From NCBI GenBank assembly GCA_013314775.1, contig JABUFB010000020.1, forward strand, positions 1 through 64,000: a DNA stretch of 64,000 nucleotides. The letters run 5' to 3'. Of the stretch, positions 17,237-26,146 are shown piece by piece. Position 1 is the first letter of the stretch. Each line of letters begins with the position of its first letter. Origin of the DNA: Armatimonadota bacterium (lineage in GTDB: Bacteria; Armatimonadota; Zipacnadia; Zipacnadales; JABUFB01). Below the pieces are notes generated by a model that was not told the origin of the DNA, made no database searches, and saw nothing but the letters and a program-made list of their open reading frames with translations. The position numbers and the translations under genes are program-made.

Positions 17237-18231
17237 TGGAGTATGCAATCGCGGTTTTCCTGGCGGCGGTGGGCGTGGGGGTGCTGTATGCCCTCTATCG
17301 CTTCTACCAGTCCACAATGAACCGCGCTGGGGCGATGTCGGCGGAGGAACTCCGTCCCGAAGTCACCGCAATCCAGGCTTCAGGAGACGTTCATTCCGAC
17401 GGCCTGGTCTACCTGTTCGCCGACCAGTTCGTGGAGTGCAAGACCTCCGGGCCCATGACCCCCCAGCGTGAGAAGGCCTTCTGCCCCCTGACCGACCGAG
17501 AGCTTGACCCAGCGGACTGGTGCCTCAAGCTCCTGTACGCGGCGATCTGCGAACTGCACACCAGCGCGTGCATTGACTACCGTGTGGTCAAGCGCGACGC
17601 CACCTTCCTTCCCCCCTACCCCCACAAGGCGTGGGAACTGGAGCTGGTTCAGCGCACACCCTTCCAGCAGTCGCCGGTCATGTCGGCGCTGGAGGTGGCC
17701 TTCGATCTGATGCGCGCCCGGAAACAGCAGCGCGTCGCGCAGGGCAAGGAAGAGCCCGGCGAAGTCTGGTGTCCGCTGGATGAGTTGATTGAGCGGGCGA
17801 TAAAAGTCATGCGCCAGGAAATCGGCTTCTGGGAACGCAGCGGGGTGTACGGAGACGTGCGCAACTACGTGGCCTCCGCGCTCGTGGCCCAGGGGTACCT
17901 GATCCAGCCTGCGCGCGAGACCTGGCTGGATCGTGCGCGCTCCCGCAGACCGACCCCGAATCGTGAGGAAGTCGAAAAGCTCCGTCCTGCCGCGGAGAAC
18001 CTGAAGCGGACCCTGGACCAATTCCGGCGCCGGCACGGTTCGCCTTACGCTTACGGCGAGTTGGAGCCCGAGGAGGGGCAGGCCCAGCATCTGCGGAACG
18101 TGGATCCGTCGCTGGTGACCCGCGACCAAGATCTGGACGCGATGCCCTTCGATGACGTCCTGCGAATCAGCATCTTCGAGACGCTCATCAGCCTGAAGCA
18201 ACTGGAACCCAGCAGCGGCTCCGGCATCTAG
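17236..18231 (+). CDS. Unknown protein with N-terminal membrane anchor
   Basis: A 331-residue protein with one N-terminal helix (AIAVFLAAVGVGVLYALYRFY, about 4-24) and a soluble cytoplasmic remainder containing Trp-, Cys- and Tyr-bearing segments (FCPLTDRELDPADWCLKLLY) and a charged helical C-terminal half. I recognise no family. Its start overlaps the folE2 stop (TAATG), and the giant ATPase begins 76 nt after it, so the three are probably one transcript. It is the best candidate for a dedicated membrane partner of that ATPase, which is inference from position alone. Confidence 0.75.
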   Translation: MEYAIAVFLAAVGVGVLYALYRFYQSTMNRAGAMSAEELRPEVTAIQASGDVHSDGLVYLFADQFVECKTSGPMTPQREKAFCPLTDRELDPADWCLKLLYAAICELHTSACIDYRVVKRDATFLPPYPHKAWELELVQRTPFQQSPVMSALEVAFDLMRARKQQRVAQGKEEPGEVWCPLDELIERAIKVMRQEIGFWERSGVYGDVRNYVASALVAQGYLIQPARETWLDRARSRRPTPNREEVEKLRPAAENLKRTLDQFRRRHGSPYAYGELEPEEGQAQHLRNVDPSLVTRDQDLDAMPFDDVLRISIFETLISLKQLEPSSGSGI

Positions 18232-18307
18232 AGTAGAGACGTGTCCTGTCCAGCCCGATCCTGCGCGCCGCGTCGCCATCCTGGAAACCACAGGCGCACC
18301 ATCCGCC

Positions 18308-21300
18308 ATGAGAATCTCCGACCTGATAACCGTACGCGGAGCCCCCAGGGCAGTGGACCTCGCCCAGGTGTCCCAGCTGCTCGAGGCCCTGGCGCGCGAG
18401 GGCGCAGACCTCACCCTCGGCACCGCCAGGCAACTTGAGGAACTGCTGGGCGAGTACGTTTCCGCGGACGCTGAGCCGGTGGACCCATTGCGGGCATTGC
18501 TTGCCGGCATTGCCGCAGGTGGCGAGGGCGGCAGCGCGGCGCTGGTCATGGGCAGCGCAGGCTCGGGCAAGTCCCACTTGCTGTCACTTGTGGCGCTTCT
18601 TGCAAACCACCCCACCGCCTGGTCCGTATTCCTCCAGAGCCACCCTGCATACGCCGACCTGCGCGACCGGCTGGGGGGACGCAAATACCTGGTGGTCCCG
18701 ATTCCCCTCTGCGAGCACCGTGGGCATGAGGAGCACCTGGAGGACATTGTCTTCGATCGCACCGAAAGAGCATTGAGCTCCCTTGCTTACGGTCTCGCGG
18801 TGCCGCTCTCCGAGCAGTCCTACGCTCTGGACCTCATCGAGCGGCATATTGTCCCCCGTTATTCCGACGAACTCGACAAGTTCACCCGCGAGCAGTCCCC
18901 GGGTGTGCGTGACTGGCAGGCCCTGCGAAAGCGCAATCCGGCGCGCGCGGCGGAGATCGCCCGGCAATTTGCGGCACAGATGAACTACCCTCTGGATTTC
19001 CGCCAGTCCCGGGTGGAGCGTTTGTCACGGCTGATTGACGTGGTCCGCGACAACTCTCTGGGCGGGATTGTCTGGCTGATCGACGACCTGACCGAGTTCC
19101 TCTCGGGTGCGGGCGCGAAAGCCGTTCACAGTGACTGCGCCTTCCTGGACTTTCTCGCCCAGCGCTGCAAGATCGCCCCACTGCATGTGGTGGCCGCGCT
19201 CAATGAGGGGCTGGAGCAGCTTACCTCAGTCGAGCCGTATCTGGTGAATGCGATCCGCGCCGGTTACCGGCACGACCTGATACTCAGCACAGCCCACATG
19301 CGCGCGGTGGCAAGGCGGCGCGTTCTGGGCCGCGTTGATCCAGAGAAGTATGAAGCGGCGATCCAGCAGGTTCGCGACGCCTGCCGCAAAGCCTTTGGGA
19401 CAGTCACCTTCTCGGCCGAGGAGCTCGCTGGGTCGTACCCGCTCCACCCAGCAGCATTGGAGTGCCTCGAGAGCATCGCCGCTCGGTTCTTTGGAGCCGC
19501 CGACACCTTCGTGGCCTTCCTGCAGGACCTTCTGGGACACACCAGCCTCGCGGGGGTTCTGTCGCGGGATTACCGGCAGATCATCGGCGTGGATGAAGTC
19601 TTTGACTACCTGCGCCCACGGATCGCTTCGCATCCCGAAGTCTCGGCGTACATATACGACGTACTCGATTACTATGAGAAAAACGCCGGGGAGATACTGC
19701 CCGAGGAACCTCAACTCGTGGTGCGACTCATCCGGCAACTGGTGATCTTCCGATTGGCCAATGTCGCTGCTCCCGTCCCCCTGCTCGTGGAGTGCCTGGG
19801 GCTCGACGAATCCGGGGCGGCCAGAGCGGAATCGGCGCGAGTAATCCAGGCCCTCGAAGCCATGCGCGTCGGCGGGAGCTTCGTCGACGCCCGGAGGGGA
19901 GCAGCCGATGCCCCCGCGGTCTACCAGGTGGATGTGCAGACCTCGGTCAGTGACGTTCTTCGCAAGCGCGTTGCGGCTGCAAAGGCTTCCTACGGTCCGG
20001 GCGATGCGCGGGTCTGGAAGCACGCTCTGTCAGTATGCGATGAGCCCGCATTTCCGCTGACACACCTGCAGAAGGCCCGGACCCTCGAGGTTGAGTGGCA
20101 GAACACCTTCCGATGCATTTCGGCGGAACTGACTGATCTGGCTTCGCTCCCTTCGGGTGTAATGGCCGAATTGGTGGGCGATCTCGCAGACCCCGCAACC
20201 GTGGAAGACGTGTGCCTGATGCTCGCTGCGCCCGGTAACAGAGACGCACAGCTTGCGGCATGGCGGTCGCTCGCCGAGACTGCACCTGCCACGCGCTGGT
20301 CCGCCGCGATCCTGGCCTGGATTCCCAGAGAACTGACCGCCGCCGAGGTGGATGAGCTCAAGGAGTTCGCGGCCATCGCCGACCTGTCCCAGGACGAGCG
20401 CGCCCTGGCCGCAGACAGCGGCATGCGTGACCAGCTCGGGGAGATGTATGGCCCGGCTGCCGCACAGGCCCGGAAGATCATGCGGAAGGCTTATTACGAG
20501 GGTCAGGTCTTGTCACCGTACGGGGAGATGTTGGGGCCGGCAGCGCTGGCGCCCCTCGCGGGAGACTGGGCAGCCACGCTCCATCAGGTGACCGCGCCCG
20601 CTTTCCTTCGGGTGTTCCCCGAGTTCCCCGCGATTGCGCCGCGTCGTCCCCTGGTCTCTCGCGAGCAAGTGGACAGCATCGTCAACCGGGTCATCCGCCC
20701 TGGACGGGCCAGCCTGCCCCCCGGAGACCCCCTGCGCGAACTGGTTGACGCCTGCCTGGCGCCCCTGGGGCTCATTTCCTCCCACGCTGACGAGTACATT
20801 GTGGATGTGTCGCGCAGCAAGATCGCAGCAAGCGTGATGGCGCGCGTCCGGCAGCGAGACAACACACCTCTGCAGGAGACCGGCCGGCCAATCGCCTGCG
20901 CGGACCTGGCCCAGCATCTAGTCAAGTCTGCATCAGGGCTTCCGCCCGAGCTGTTTGAGCTTGTGGTGGCGGCGCTGATCCGCACCGGGTACCTTGCCGC
21001 GGTTCAGGGCCCCAACCAGCTTGTTCGGATGGAAGATATCCCGGTGCCACTGAGCGGATCAATCAACTATGTAGCCCGGCCACCGCTCCTTTCACATAAC
21101 CAATGGCAGATTCTCGCCAGGGTGTGCCGGATCGCTCTGGACTACAACCTTCCGGTGGCGGACTTCTCCGTCCAGCAGCATGCCTGGGACCTTCTGGTGG
21201 CCGCCCGCGTGGACTACCTGGACCGCGCGGAAGCGCTGAAAGCCCGGCTGCTCGCTCACGTCGAGGAGCTTGAGCAGCGCCCATCATTGTGGCGGGAGAC

Positions 21301-22321
21301 CCTTGCGGACATCGAGGCCCTGCAGAACACATTCCGCTGCGTGCGACCGGAACTCCACCCGGCGCCAGGGCTGCAGGAGTTCATCCAGGACGTCGAGGGC
21401 TTCATCGGCGATTCCCAGGGCGCATCGCGACTCATGGGCCTGTTCAGGCGCATTGACACCCTTGCCGCATACCTCGACCGGCTCGCGCCAGACGTAGTCC
21501 AGGTGCGCGACTACATGCTCAGTCCGGCGCTGGTTCTGCCGCCCAATTCCGACCTTGAAGCTCGCAGGCAGGCGGTGCTGGGGCTTATCGGCTCGGGCGA
21601 ACAGATTCTGTCCGAGGAAATGAATCTGCGGCGCCTCGTCCAGATTTTCCTGGGCTCGTATAAGCGGATCTATGCATCCTGGCACGGACGAGTGTACCGC
21701 TCGCCAATCTATGACCAGTACCGCGCCGTGATCCAGTCACCCGAGATGCGCGCGCTGCAGCAACTGGGGAAGTTGAACTTGAATGTGCCGACAACCGCGG
21801 AAGACATGGAGCGGCGCATCGAGGAGCAGGCTGCCGGACGCTGCACCCGCGCCGACCTGTCCGAAGTGCTCGATACCCAGCCCGTCTGCCCTGACTGCCA
21901 TCTGGTGCTCAATGAGGAGCCCGAACTCGTGAGCGTGGATTCGTTGGTGGCCGAGACACGCCAAGCCATCGAGGGCTATCTGCAAGCTCTGGCTGTGCCG
22001 GCGCTCCGGCAGCGGCTGCGGGAATATGCGGCCGCGGCCCCTCGACGCGGCGATCTTGGGGTCCGGCTCGAGCAGATCGCGCAGATGCCGATATCCGCCA
22101 ATCCTCGCCAGATTCTGACCTACTTCACCGATGACGCCATCACCCACGTAAACCGCGCTCTTGCCGGGAAAAAGCTGGCCCCGAGGAACCTCGGTGAACT
22201 GCGCAAGTCCCTGGAAGGCCGCACGCTCACGCGTGAAGAGGCTCAGCAGCTCTTCAACAAGTGGCTTGAGGGCGACGGGACGGAGCTCGAGGACGACGGC
22301 CTTCTGCAGATTGACGAGTAG
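18308..22321 (+). CDS. Giant P-loop ATPase, DUF6079 / PglY-BrxC-like
   Basis: A 1337-residue cytoplasmic protein. The N-terminal ATPase has Walker A GSAGSGKSH (82-90), Walker B GIVWLIDD (253-260) and a polar sensor region near AALNEGLEQL. The remainder is long and alpha-helical with a single CPDC knuckle at 1194-1197. The layout (about 80 residues, GSGKSH, a very long helical body, a late Cys-pair) matches DUF6079 proteins, which include PglY/BrxC, the ATPase of BREX phage defence. None of the BREX partners is next to it: no PglZ phosphatase-like gene, no PglX-sized methylase, no kinase and no Lon-like BrxL. The only DNA-modifying gene nearby is the 354-residue methyltransferase at 14279. It follows the 17236 gene by 76 nt. 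Function is open: stand-alone defence, DNA or RNA-related remodelling, or a housekeeping role. Confidence 0.8.
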   Translation: MRISDLITVRGAPRAVDLAQVSQLLEALAREGADLTLGTARQLEELLGEYVSADAEPVDPLRALLAGIAAGGEGGSAALVMGSAGSGKSHLLSLVALLANHPTAWSVFLQSHPAYADLRDRLGGRKYLVVPIPLCEHRGHEEHLEDIVFDRTERALSSLAYGLAVPLSEQSYALDLIERHIVPRYSDELDKFTREQSPGVRDWQALRKRNPARAAEIARQFAAQMNYPLDFRQSRVERLSRLIDVVRDNSLGGIVWLIDDLTEFLSGAGAKAVHSDCAFLDFLAQRCKIAPLHVVAALNEGLEQLTSVEPYLVNAIRAGYRHDLILSTAHMRAVARRRVLGRVDPEKYEAAIQQVRDACRKAFGTVTFSAEELAGSYPLHPAALECLESIAARFFGAADTFVAFLQDLLGHTSLAGVLSRDYRQIIGVDEVFDYLRPRIASHPEVSAYIYDVLDYYEKNAGEILPEEPQLVVRLIRQLVIFRLANVAAPVPLLVECLGLDESGAARAESARVIQALEAMRVGGSFVDARRGAADAPAVYQVDVQTSVSDVLRKRVAAAKASYGPGDARVWKHALSVCDEPAFPLTHLQKARTLEVEWQNTFRCISAELTDLASLPSGVMAELVGDLADPATVEDVCLMLAAPGNRDAQLAAWRSLAETAPATRWSAAILAWIPRELTAAEVDELKEFAAIADLSQDERALAADSGMRDQLGEMYGPAAAQARKIMRKAYYEGQVLSPYGEMLGPAALAPLAGDWAATLHQVTAPAFLRVFPEFPAIAPRRPLVSREQVDSIVNRVIRPGRASLPPGDPLRELVDACLAPLGLISSHADEYIVDVSRSKIAASVMARVRQRDNTPLQETGRPIACADLAQHLVKSASGLPPELFELVVAALIRTGYLAAVQGPNQLVRMEDIPVPLSGSINYVARPPLLSHNQWQILARVCRIALDYNLPVADFSVQQHAWDLLVAARVDYLDRAEALKARLLAHVEELEQRPSLWRETLADIEALQNTFRCVRPELHPAPGLQEFIQDVEGFIGDSQGASRLMGLFRRIDTLAAYLDRLAPDVVQVRDYMLSPALVLPPNSDLEARRQAVLGLIGSGEQILSEEMNLRRLVQIFLGSYKRIYASWHGRVYRSPIYDQYRAVIQSPEMRALQQLGKLNLNVPTTAEDMERRIEEQAAGRCTRADLSEVLDTQPVCPDCHLVLNEEPELVSVDSLVAETRQAIEGYLQALAVPALRQRLREYAAAAPRRGDLGVRLEQIAQMPISANPRQILTYFTDDAITHVNRALAGKKLAPRNLGELRKSLEGRTLTREEAQQLFNKWLEGDGTELEDDGLLQIDE

Positions 22322-22358
22322 CGGCCCGAACTTAGACGCCACACTCCGGTTTGCCGCA

Positions 22359-22380
22359 GCAGAGGAAAAGAGCCCTCTGC
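22359..22380. terminator. Hairpin between convergent genes
   Basis: A 7-bp stem, GCAGAGG/CCTCTGC, with an 8-nt loop, overlapping the end of the 22382 gene's region and following the ATPase gene. On the minus strand the loop is CTCTTTT; no T-run follows on either side. Confidence 0.4.
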
Positions 22381-22381
22381 C

Positions 22382-23329
22382 CTACCCCTCCTGCAAGTTC
22401 ATCACGTCAGGCTCCCAGCCGATCCGGTCCAGTATCTCCAGGTAGTCTGCCTCCGTGATGTCGTCGGGTGGCTTGCCCAGCAATGACACCACCACGCCTT
22501 CCATCACGTTCGTGCCGAATGAGCGACCGTCCATGCGCGGGGTGGTGGTGATCAGGCGGCTCAAGCCACGTCGCCGCAGGTTCTCCACATCCTCCTCCGT
22601 GGTGGTGTTCGTGAGAACCGTCTTGCCCGCCAGATCCTTCAGAGCAAGTTGGGCCGGAGGCATGTAGCGGTTGATGAAGTGCATATCACCGGCGATGATG
22701 TCCGCCCAGTCGTAGTAGTTGCGGAAACGCGGCGTGGATTGGTGCTGTTTCTCGCCCGTGGGGTAAAGGCGCTCGAAGGGCTGCTGCACAAGGATGGGCA
22801 GCAGAGCATTGGCCGCCAGCCGGACCTGCCACAACCGGCGCAGGGGGATCGGGATCCCGAGCGCGAAGATCATGTCGCCGAAGATGGTTTGCACACCGAT
22901 CCCGGCGAAGGCCTCAGCCATGCCGAATCGGTCCACCGCGCTGGTAATGAGCACACGCAAGTTCTTCACCCCGCGCGACGACTGATCGACATGCAGCAGC
23001 TCTCGCTCGGCCAGGATGCGCACCGCCGCGCGCTCCAGAGTGTGCTTCAGGCCGCTGCCATCCACCACAGGCGTCTTCGTCGCTCGAACCGCGAGCTTCG
23101 CGACATCACGCACAACGTATCTGCGGCCTCCTGCTACAAGGTATAGATCGCAACCGCCAAGACCGATGGCATCAGCCTTCCCGTCGAGCTCTGCAATCAT
23201 ATCCCCCGCGCGTTCGAAATCGCCGTCGGTACCGATCCGCTCGATCACGAACTGCTCGCCCAGTATCTCGTGCTCCACGGTCTTGTTGCGCTTGCTCGAA
23301 CCCACACTGACGCTCACTACCCGTTTCAT
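22382..23329 (-). CDS. Conserved protein annotated elsewhere as quinate 5-dehydrogenase
   Basis: A 315-residue protein matching a well-conserved family in Clostridia and other bacteria that databases often label quinate 5-dehydrogenase. Hallmarks are the start MKRVVSVSVGSSKRNKT, GLGGCDLYLVAGGRRYVVRD, DGSGLKHTLER, SAVDRFGMAEAF, FALGIPIPLR, LYPTGEKQ, ADIIAGDMHFI and the C-terminal TTTPRMDGRSFGTNVMEG. I know of no biochemical proof of the quinate activity, and no shikimate or quinate genes lie nearby, so the label should be treated with caution. GGAG is 8 nt before the ATG at 23329. It lies 22 nt downstream of the beta-helix gene on the same strand. Confidence 0.82.
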   Translation of the reverse strand: MKRVVSVSVGSSKRNKTVEHEILGEQFVIERIGTDGDFERAGDMIAELDGKADAIGLGGCDLYLVAGGRRYVVRDVAKLAVRATKTPVVDGSGLKHTLERAAVRILAERELLHVDQSSRGVKNLRVLITSAVDRFGMAEAFAGIGVQTIFGDMIFALGIPIPLRRLWQVRLAANALLPILVQQPFERLYPTGEKQHQSTPRFRNYYDWADIIAGDMHFINRYMPPAQLALKDLAGKTVLTNTTTEEDVENLRRRGLSRLITTTPRMDGRSFGTNVMEGVVVSLLGKPPDDITEADYLEILDRIGWEPDVMNLQEG

Positions 23330-23351
23330 GCCGGTGTCTCCAAGGACGTGT

Positions 23352-24374
23352 TCAGCGCCGGGCATTGGCTGCTATCTCGTGCCCGTGTCCACTACCCGCT
23401 ATGCCATGCCCTTCCACGTGGTCCAGTATGTTCCCGACAACGACGCACTGCCCGGCGTCGCCCAGATCGATCCCTCCATTGCCCTGGTAAACGCTGGTGC
23501 GAATCACATTTCCGGTGATGCTGTGGCCCCCTGAACCACCGGCGTCTTCCACGCGAATAGCCGCGTCGTGGGTGTTGATGAAGGTGTTCCCGTTGATGGC
23601 GAACCCGTCGCAGACCCCGACGAGCCTGACCCCGACGGGCGAGTGAATATAGTTCGAGTTGATCACCATATCTCGCGAGACCCCACGGGCCAGAACGCCG
23701 GCGGTGAAACCCTCGATGGTGTTCCCGGCGATCACATGCTGGGCGGTGCCGTCCAGGATGATTCCCTCGGCGTGGCCGTAAGCGAAGTGGTTGTTGACGA
23801 TCCGCACTTCGCGGCAGTCGTAATCGAGATACACGTGTTCGAGTTGGCGCTGTCCCTCATTGCGAGAGCGGGTCTGGTTGCCGTGGAGTGTCAGGTGATG
23901 GATGTGTTCAGCGCGGAAGCCCTTGCGACAGTCCCGAGCCCAGCAGTCGCGGATGGTCACGTTGGTTCCGTGTGGCCCGAGGCGAACCGCGTGTCCCCCG
24001 TGGCCGAAGAAGAAGCAGCTGTCCACCTGGGTATCGTTGGGATACTCGACAACCAGGGCATCACCGCTGTCTCGATTGCCTTCGAAGGTGAGGTCACGCA
24101 CGGTGATCTTCAGGTCAGGCCACCAGGAGCCCACAACCCCCGTGATCTGCATGAGCGGCGCGAAATCGCGGCTGGTGTTGATGAGCACACTGGCCCGTCC
24201 CTCACCGGTGATGAAGACGTGCCGGCCTTCGCAGAGCGCAAGGTGTACGGTCTGTGGTATCTCATAGCGCCCGGCCGGGAAATAGACCACCCCGCCTGAT
24301 TTGGGCAGGGCGTCGAAGGCAGCCTGGACCGAGGAAAACTGGGAGACGTCGGTGCGACCGGTGGGGGCATTCAT
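23352..24374 (-). CDS. Right-handed parallel beta-helix protein (pectate-lyase-like)
   Basis: A 340-residue cytoplasmic protein. The N-terminus (VQAAFDALPKSGGVVYFPAG) is the standard entry of the pectate lyase 3 / glycosyl hydrolase 28-like beta-helix superfamily. The body is a run of parallel beta-helix coils with recurring N-x-(I/F) turns (VNNHFAYGH, AGNTIEGF, INSNYIHSP, INGNTFINT, TGNVIRTS, VGNILDHV). There is no signal peptide, so it works inside the cell or is exported by an unusual route. CGGGAGG precedes the ATG. Beta-helix proteins bind or cleave polysaccharides; catalytic residues cannot be chosen by eye. Confidence 0.85.
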   Translation of the reverse strand: MNAPTGRTDVSQFSSVQAAFDALPKSGGVVYFPAGRYEIPQTVHLALCEGRHVFITGEGRASVLINTSRDFAPLMQITGVVGSWWPDLKITVRDLTFEGNRDSGDALVVEYPNDTQVDSCFFFGHGGHAVRLGPHGTNVTIRDCWARDCRKGFRAEHIHHLTLHGNQTRSRNEGQRQLEHVYLDYDCREVRIVNNHFAYGHAEGIILDGTAQHVIAGNTIEGFTAGVLARGVSRDMVINSNYIHSPVGVRLVGVCDGFAINGNTFINTHDAAIRVEDAGGSGGHSITGNVIRTSVYQGNGGIDLGDAGQCVVVGNILDHVEGHGIAGSGHGHEIAANARR

Positions 24375-24480
24375 GGCAGGCCTCCCGGGGTCTCATGGAA
24401 GCAGCCGTTCCGACCTCATTGTACCCGATAGGATATCGCTGGAGAACGCAGACAGTACTGCGGCCACCGGGAGTCGCCCG

Positions 24481-24789
24481 TCAGTCGAAGAGCCTCAACT
24501 GCTGTGTGGCGCGGCCGGAGTGGAGGTTCGTGGTGATATCGCCCTCAGTGAGCTGAGCGTTCTCAAAGAGCCGCACAGCGATGTCGCGAAGCTTGTCAAG
24601 CTCGGATGGCTGGATATACCATGCCCGGGTGTCTGCGTTGTAGCTGCGCATCTCAAAGTCAATGGACTTCAGTGCGCGGACAACCTCATGGAAGATGCTC
24701 TGATCCGCCTCGAAGGTCACTTTGTAGACCTGCAGATCAGGTCGCCAGGTGATATTGATGGAGTTAGCCTTGCCCTTCTGCCGGGACAT
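24481..24789 (-). CDS. Small conserved-looking protein, possibly HARP-like
   Basis: A 102-residue soluble protein. The central part (VYKVTFEADQSIFHEVVRA, then NADTRAWYIQPSELDKLRDIA) fits the pattern of a HARP-like domain: strand, helix, an Asp-x-x-x-(R)-x-W turn and a final helix. HARP binds DNA structures in SMARCAL1-type helicases and also occurs in small bacterial proteins. This is a pattern resemblance only. A promoter-like TTGACG-N18-TATCCT precedes it. It is a single-gene unit with no helicase beside it. Confidence 0.6.
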   Translation of the reverse strand: MSRQKGKANSINITWRPDLQVYKVTFEADQSIFHEVVRALKSIDFEMRSYNADTRAWYIQPSELDKLRDIAVRLFENAQLTEGDITTNLHSGRATQQLRLFD

Positions 24790-24839
24790 TTTCTCTAGCC
24801 CGCAAGGGGCGATTCAATGAGGGTGTAAGCGACCGCAAC

Positions 24840-24869
24840 AGGATACCCGCGGCCGAGGGACAACGTCAA
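24840..24869 (-). promoter_or_regulatory. Putative sigma-70 promoter for the 24481 gene
   Basis: On the minus strand TTGACG (24869-24864), 18 nt, then TATCCT (24845-24840), about 50 nt before the ATG at 24789. The -35 box overlaps the stop codon of the upstream DUF190-CBS gene. Confidence 0.5.
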
Positions 24870-26131
24870 GGTGATGCAAGGGGCTCGTCACAGACCGAAC
24901 CCGCAGCCAAAGCCGCCTGGCGTGTAATCATACCCTCGAAACTGCCATTCTCGCTCAAGACAGGCAACCGCTTAAGACCGTGTTCGGTCATGAGATTCAC
25001 CGCTTCCTCAATGGGCGTATTCTCGCACACTGTCACCAGGTTTGTCTTCATTATCTCCGCAGCAGTCTTCCGCCGGGCAGCGGCGTCCATGTCCCCCCGC
25101 CTTTTCAGGTATTCCCAGAAACCCCCGCGGCGCTCCGTAAGCGCCGCAAACAGGTCGTAGTCGGTGATCAGCCCCAGAAACTTCCCTTGCTCGTCGACCA
25201 CAGCCAGTCGTTGGACGCCGCTTGACCTGAGCCTATCCAGCACTTCAGCGCCGGTCGCATTCGGCTCAATAGTGTTCCTCTCACGACTCATGATATCGCG
25301 AACGAGAGTGGGTGCTCCGGCATCCGCGCTGCAGGTTCCCATTGTCCGGCGGCCCACGGACTGGCTGGCCATGGTGCCAAAGATATCAAGTCGCGCCAGC
25401 ATCCCTACGAGTCGATCCCGCGCGTCGACCACGGGAAAGCGTTTGAGGTTACGTCTGAGCATAATCGCAACGGCCTGCGGCAAAGGGGTGTCAGCCTGCA
25501 CGGTCACGACGGGGCTGGTCATCACGTCAGCAGCGGACAGATGCGTGACATTCGCCAGATACCCGTCCAGCTGAGCCTGTTCCAGTTCGGCAAGCAGCCC
25601 TAGACGCACAGGCATACCCGCGCGTTCGATCAGGTCTCCCTGGGTGACGATGCCCTTCGGGCGCCCCGCTTCGTCCACCACCGGAACCGCGTTGAAGTCA
25701 GCGGTGATGAGTAGCCGGATAATGTCACTGACGGGAGTTGCTTCCAGAACTGCCGTGGGGTTCGCAGTCATCACATCCCGGACCTTCAAACGTCTCGGGG
25801 TCAGCCCGTTGCTCACCCGGTGGAACACGACCTCGCACGGTCCCGAAACCACGATGCCGTCGGTCACTGTGGCCGAAAGCCTTTCCACAAGCGCCTCACA
25901 CTCACCGGCAGGCAAGATGATCTCAACCTTCACCGGCATGTTATATGACAAGACTTCCAGGCGGCTGCTGGCCTGCTCACCGCTCTCGTACAGCCCGGCC
26001 ACCCCTTTGAGCACAATGCAGCGAGCCGCGCACCGGGCTTTCCTGACCTGCTCGACAACGGCCTCCCAGACCGGCCGCCCGTGGCTCCTGGCATCTTCGC
26101 TGGTGTAAACGTTGATTATTCGGTAGTCCAT
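24866..26131 (-). CDS. DUF190 domain fused to four CBS domains
   Basis: A 421-residue cytoplasmic protein. Residues 1-110 are a DUF190 domain (VYTSEDARSHGRPVWEAVV, GVAGLYESGEQASS, VKVEIILP), structurally PII-like and often encoded beside CrcB. The rest holds four CBS motifs, two Bateman modules, each with a DVMT/DIMS/EIMK entry and a GI(V/I)T-type exit (KVRDVMT near 116, AADVMT near 200, VRDIMS near 283, AAEIMK near 360). CBS pairs usually bind adenosine nucleotides or AdoMet, so the protein probably links nucleotide or energy state to fluoride export. It lies 15 nt downstream of crcB under the same fluoride riboswitch. The inter-CBS linker near 240-275 is longer than usual. Confidence 0.9.
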   Translation of the reverse strand: MDYRIINVYTSEDARSHGRPVWEAVVEQVRKARCAARCIVLKGVAGLYESGEQASSRLEVLSYNMPVKVEIILPAGECEALVERLSATVTDGIVVSGPCEVVFHRVSNGLTPRRLKVRDVMTANPTAVLEATPVSDIIRLLITADFNAVPVVDEAGRPKGIVTQGDLIERAGMPVRLGLLAELEQAQLDGYLANVTHLSAADVMTSPVVTVQADTPLPQAVAIMLRRNLKRFPVVDARDRLVGMLARLDIFGTMASQSVGRRTMGTCSADAGAPTLVRDIMSRERNTIEPNATGAEVLDRLRSSGVQRLAVVDEQGKFLGLITDYDLFAALTERRGGFWEYLKRRGDMDAAARRKTAAEIMKTNLVTVCENTPIEEAVNLMTEHGLKRLPVLSENGSFEGMITRQAALAAGSVCDEPLASP

Positions 26132-26146
26132 GGAATGGCAGGCTCC

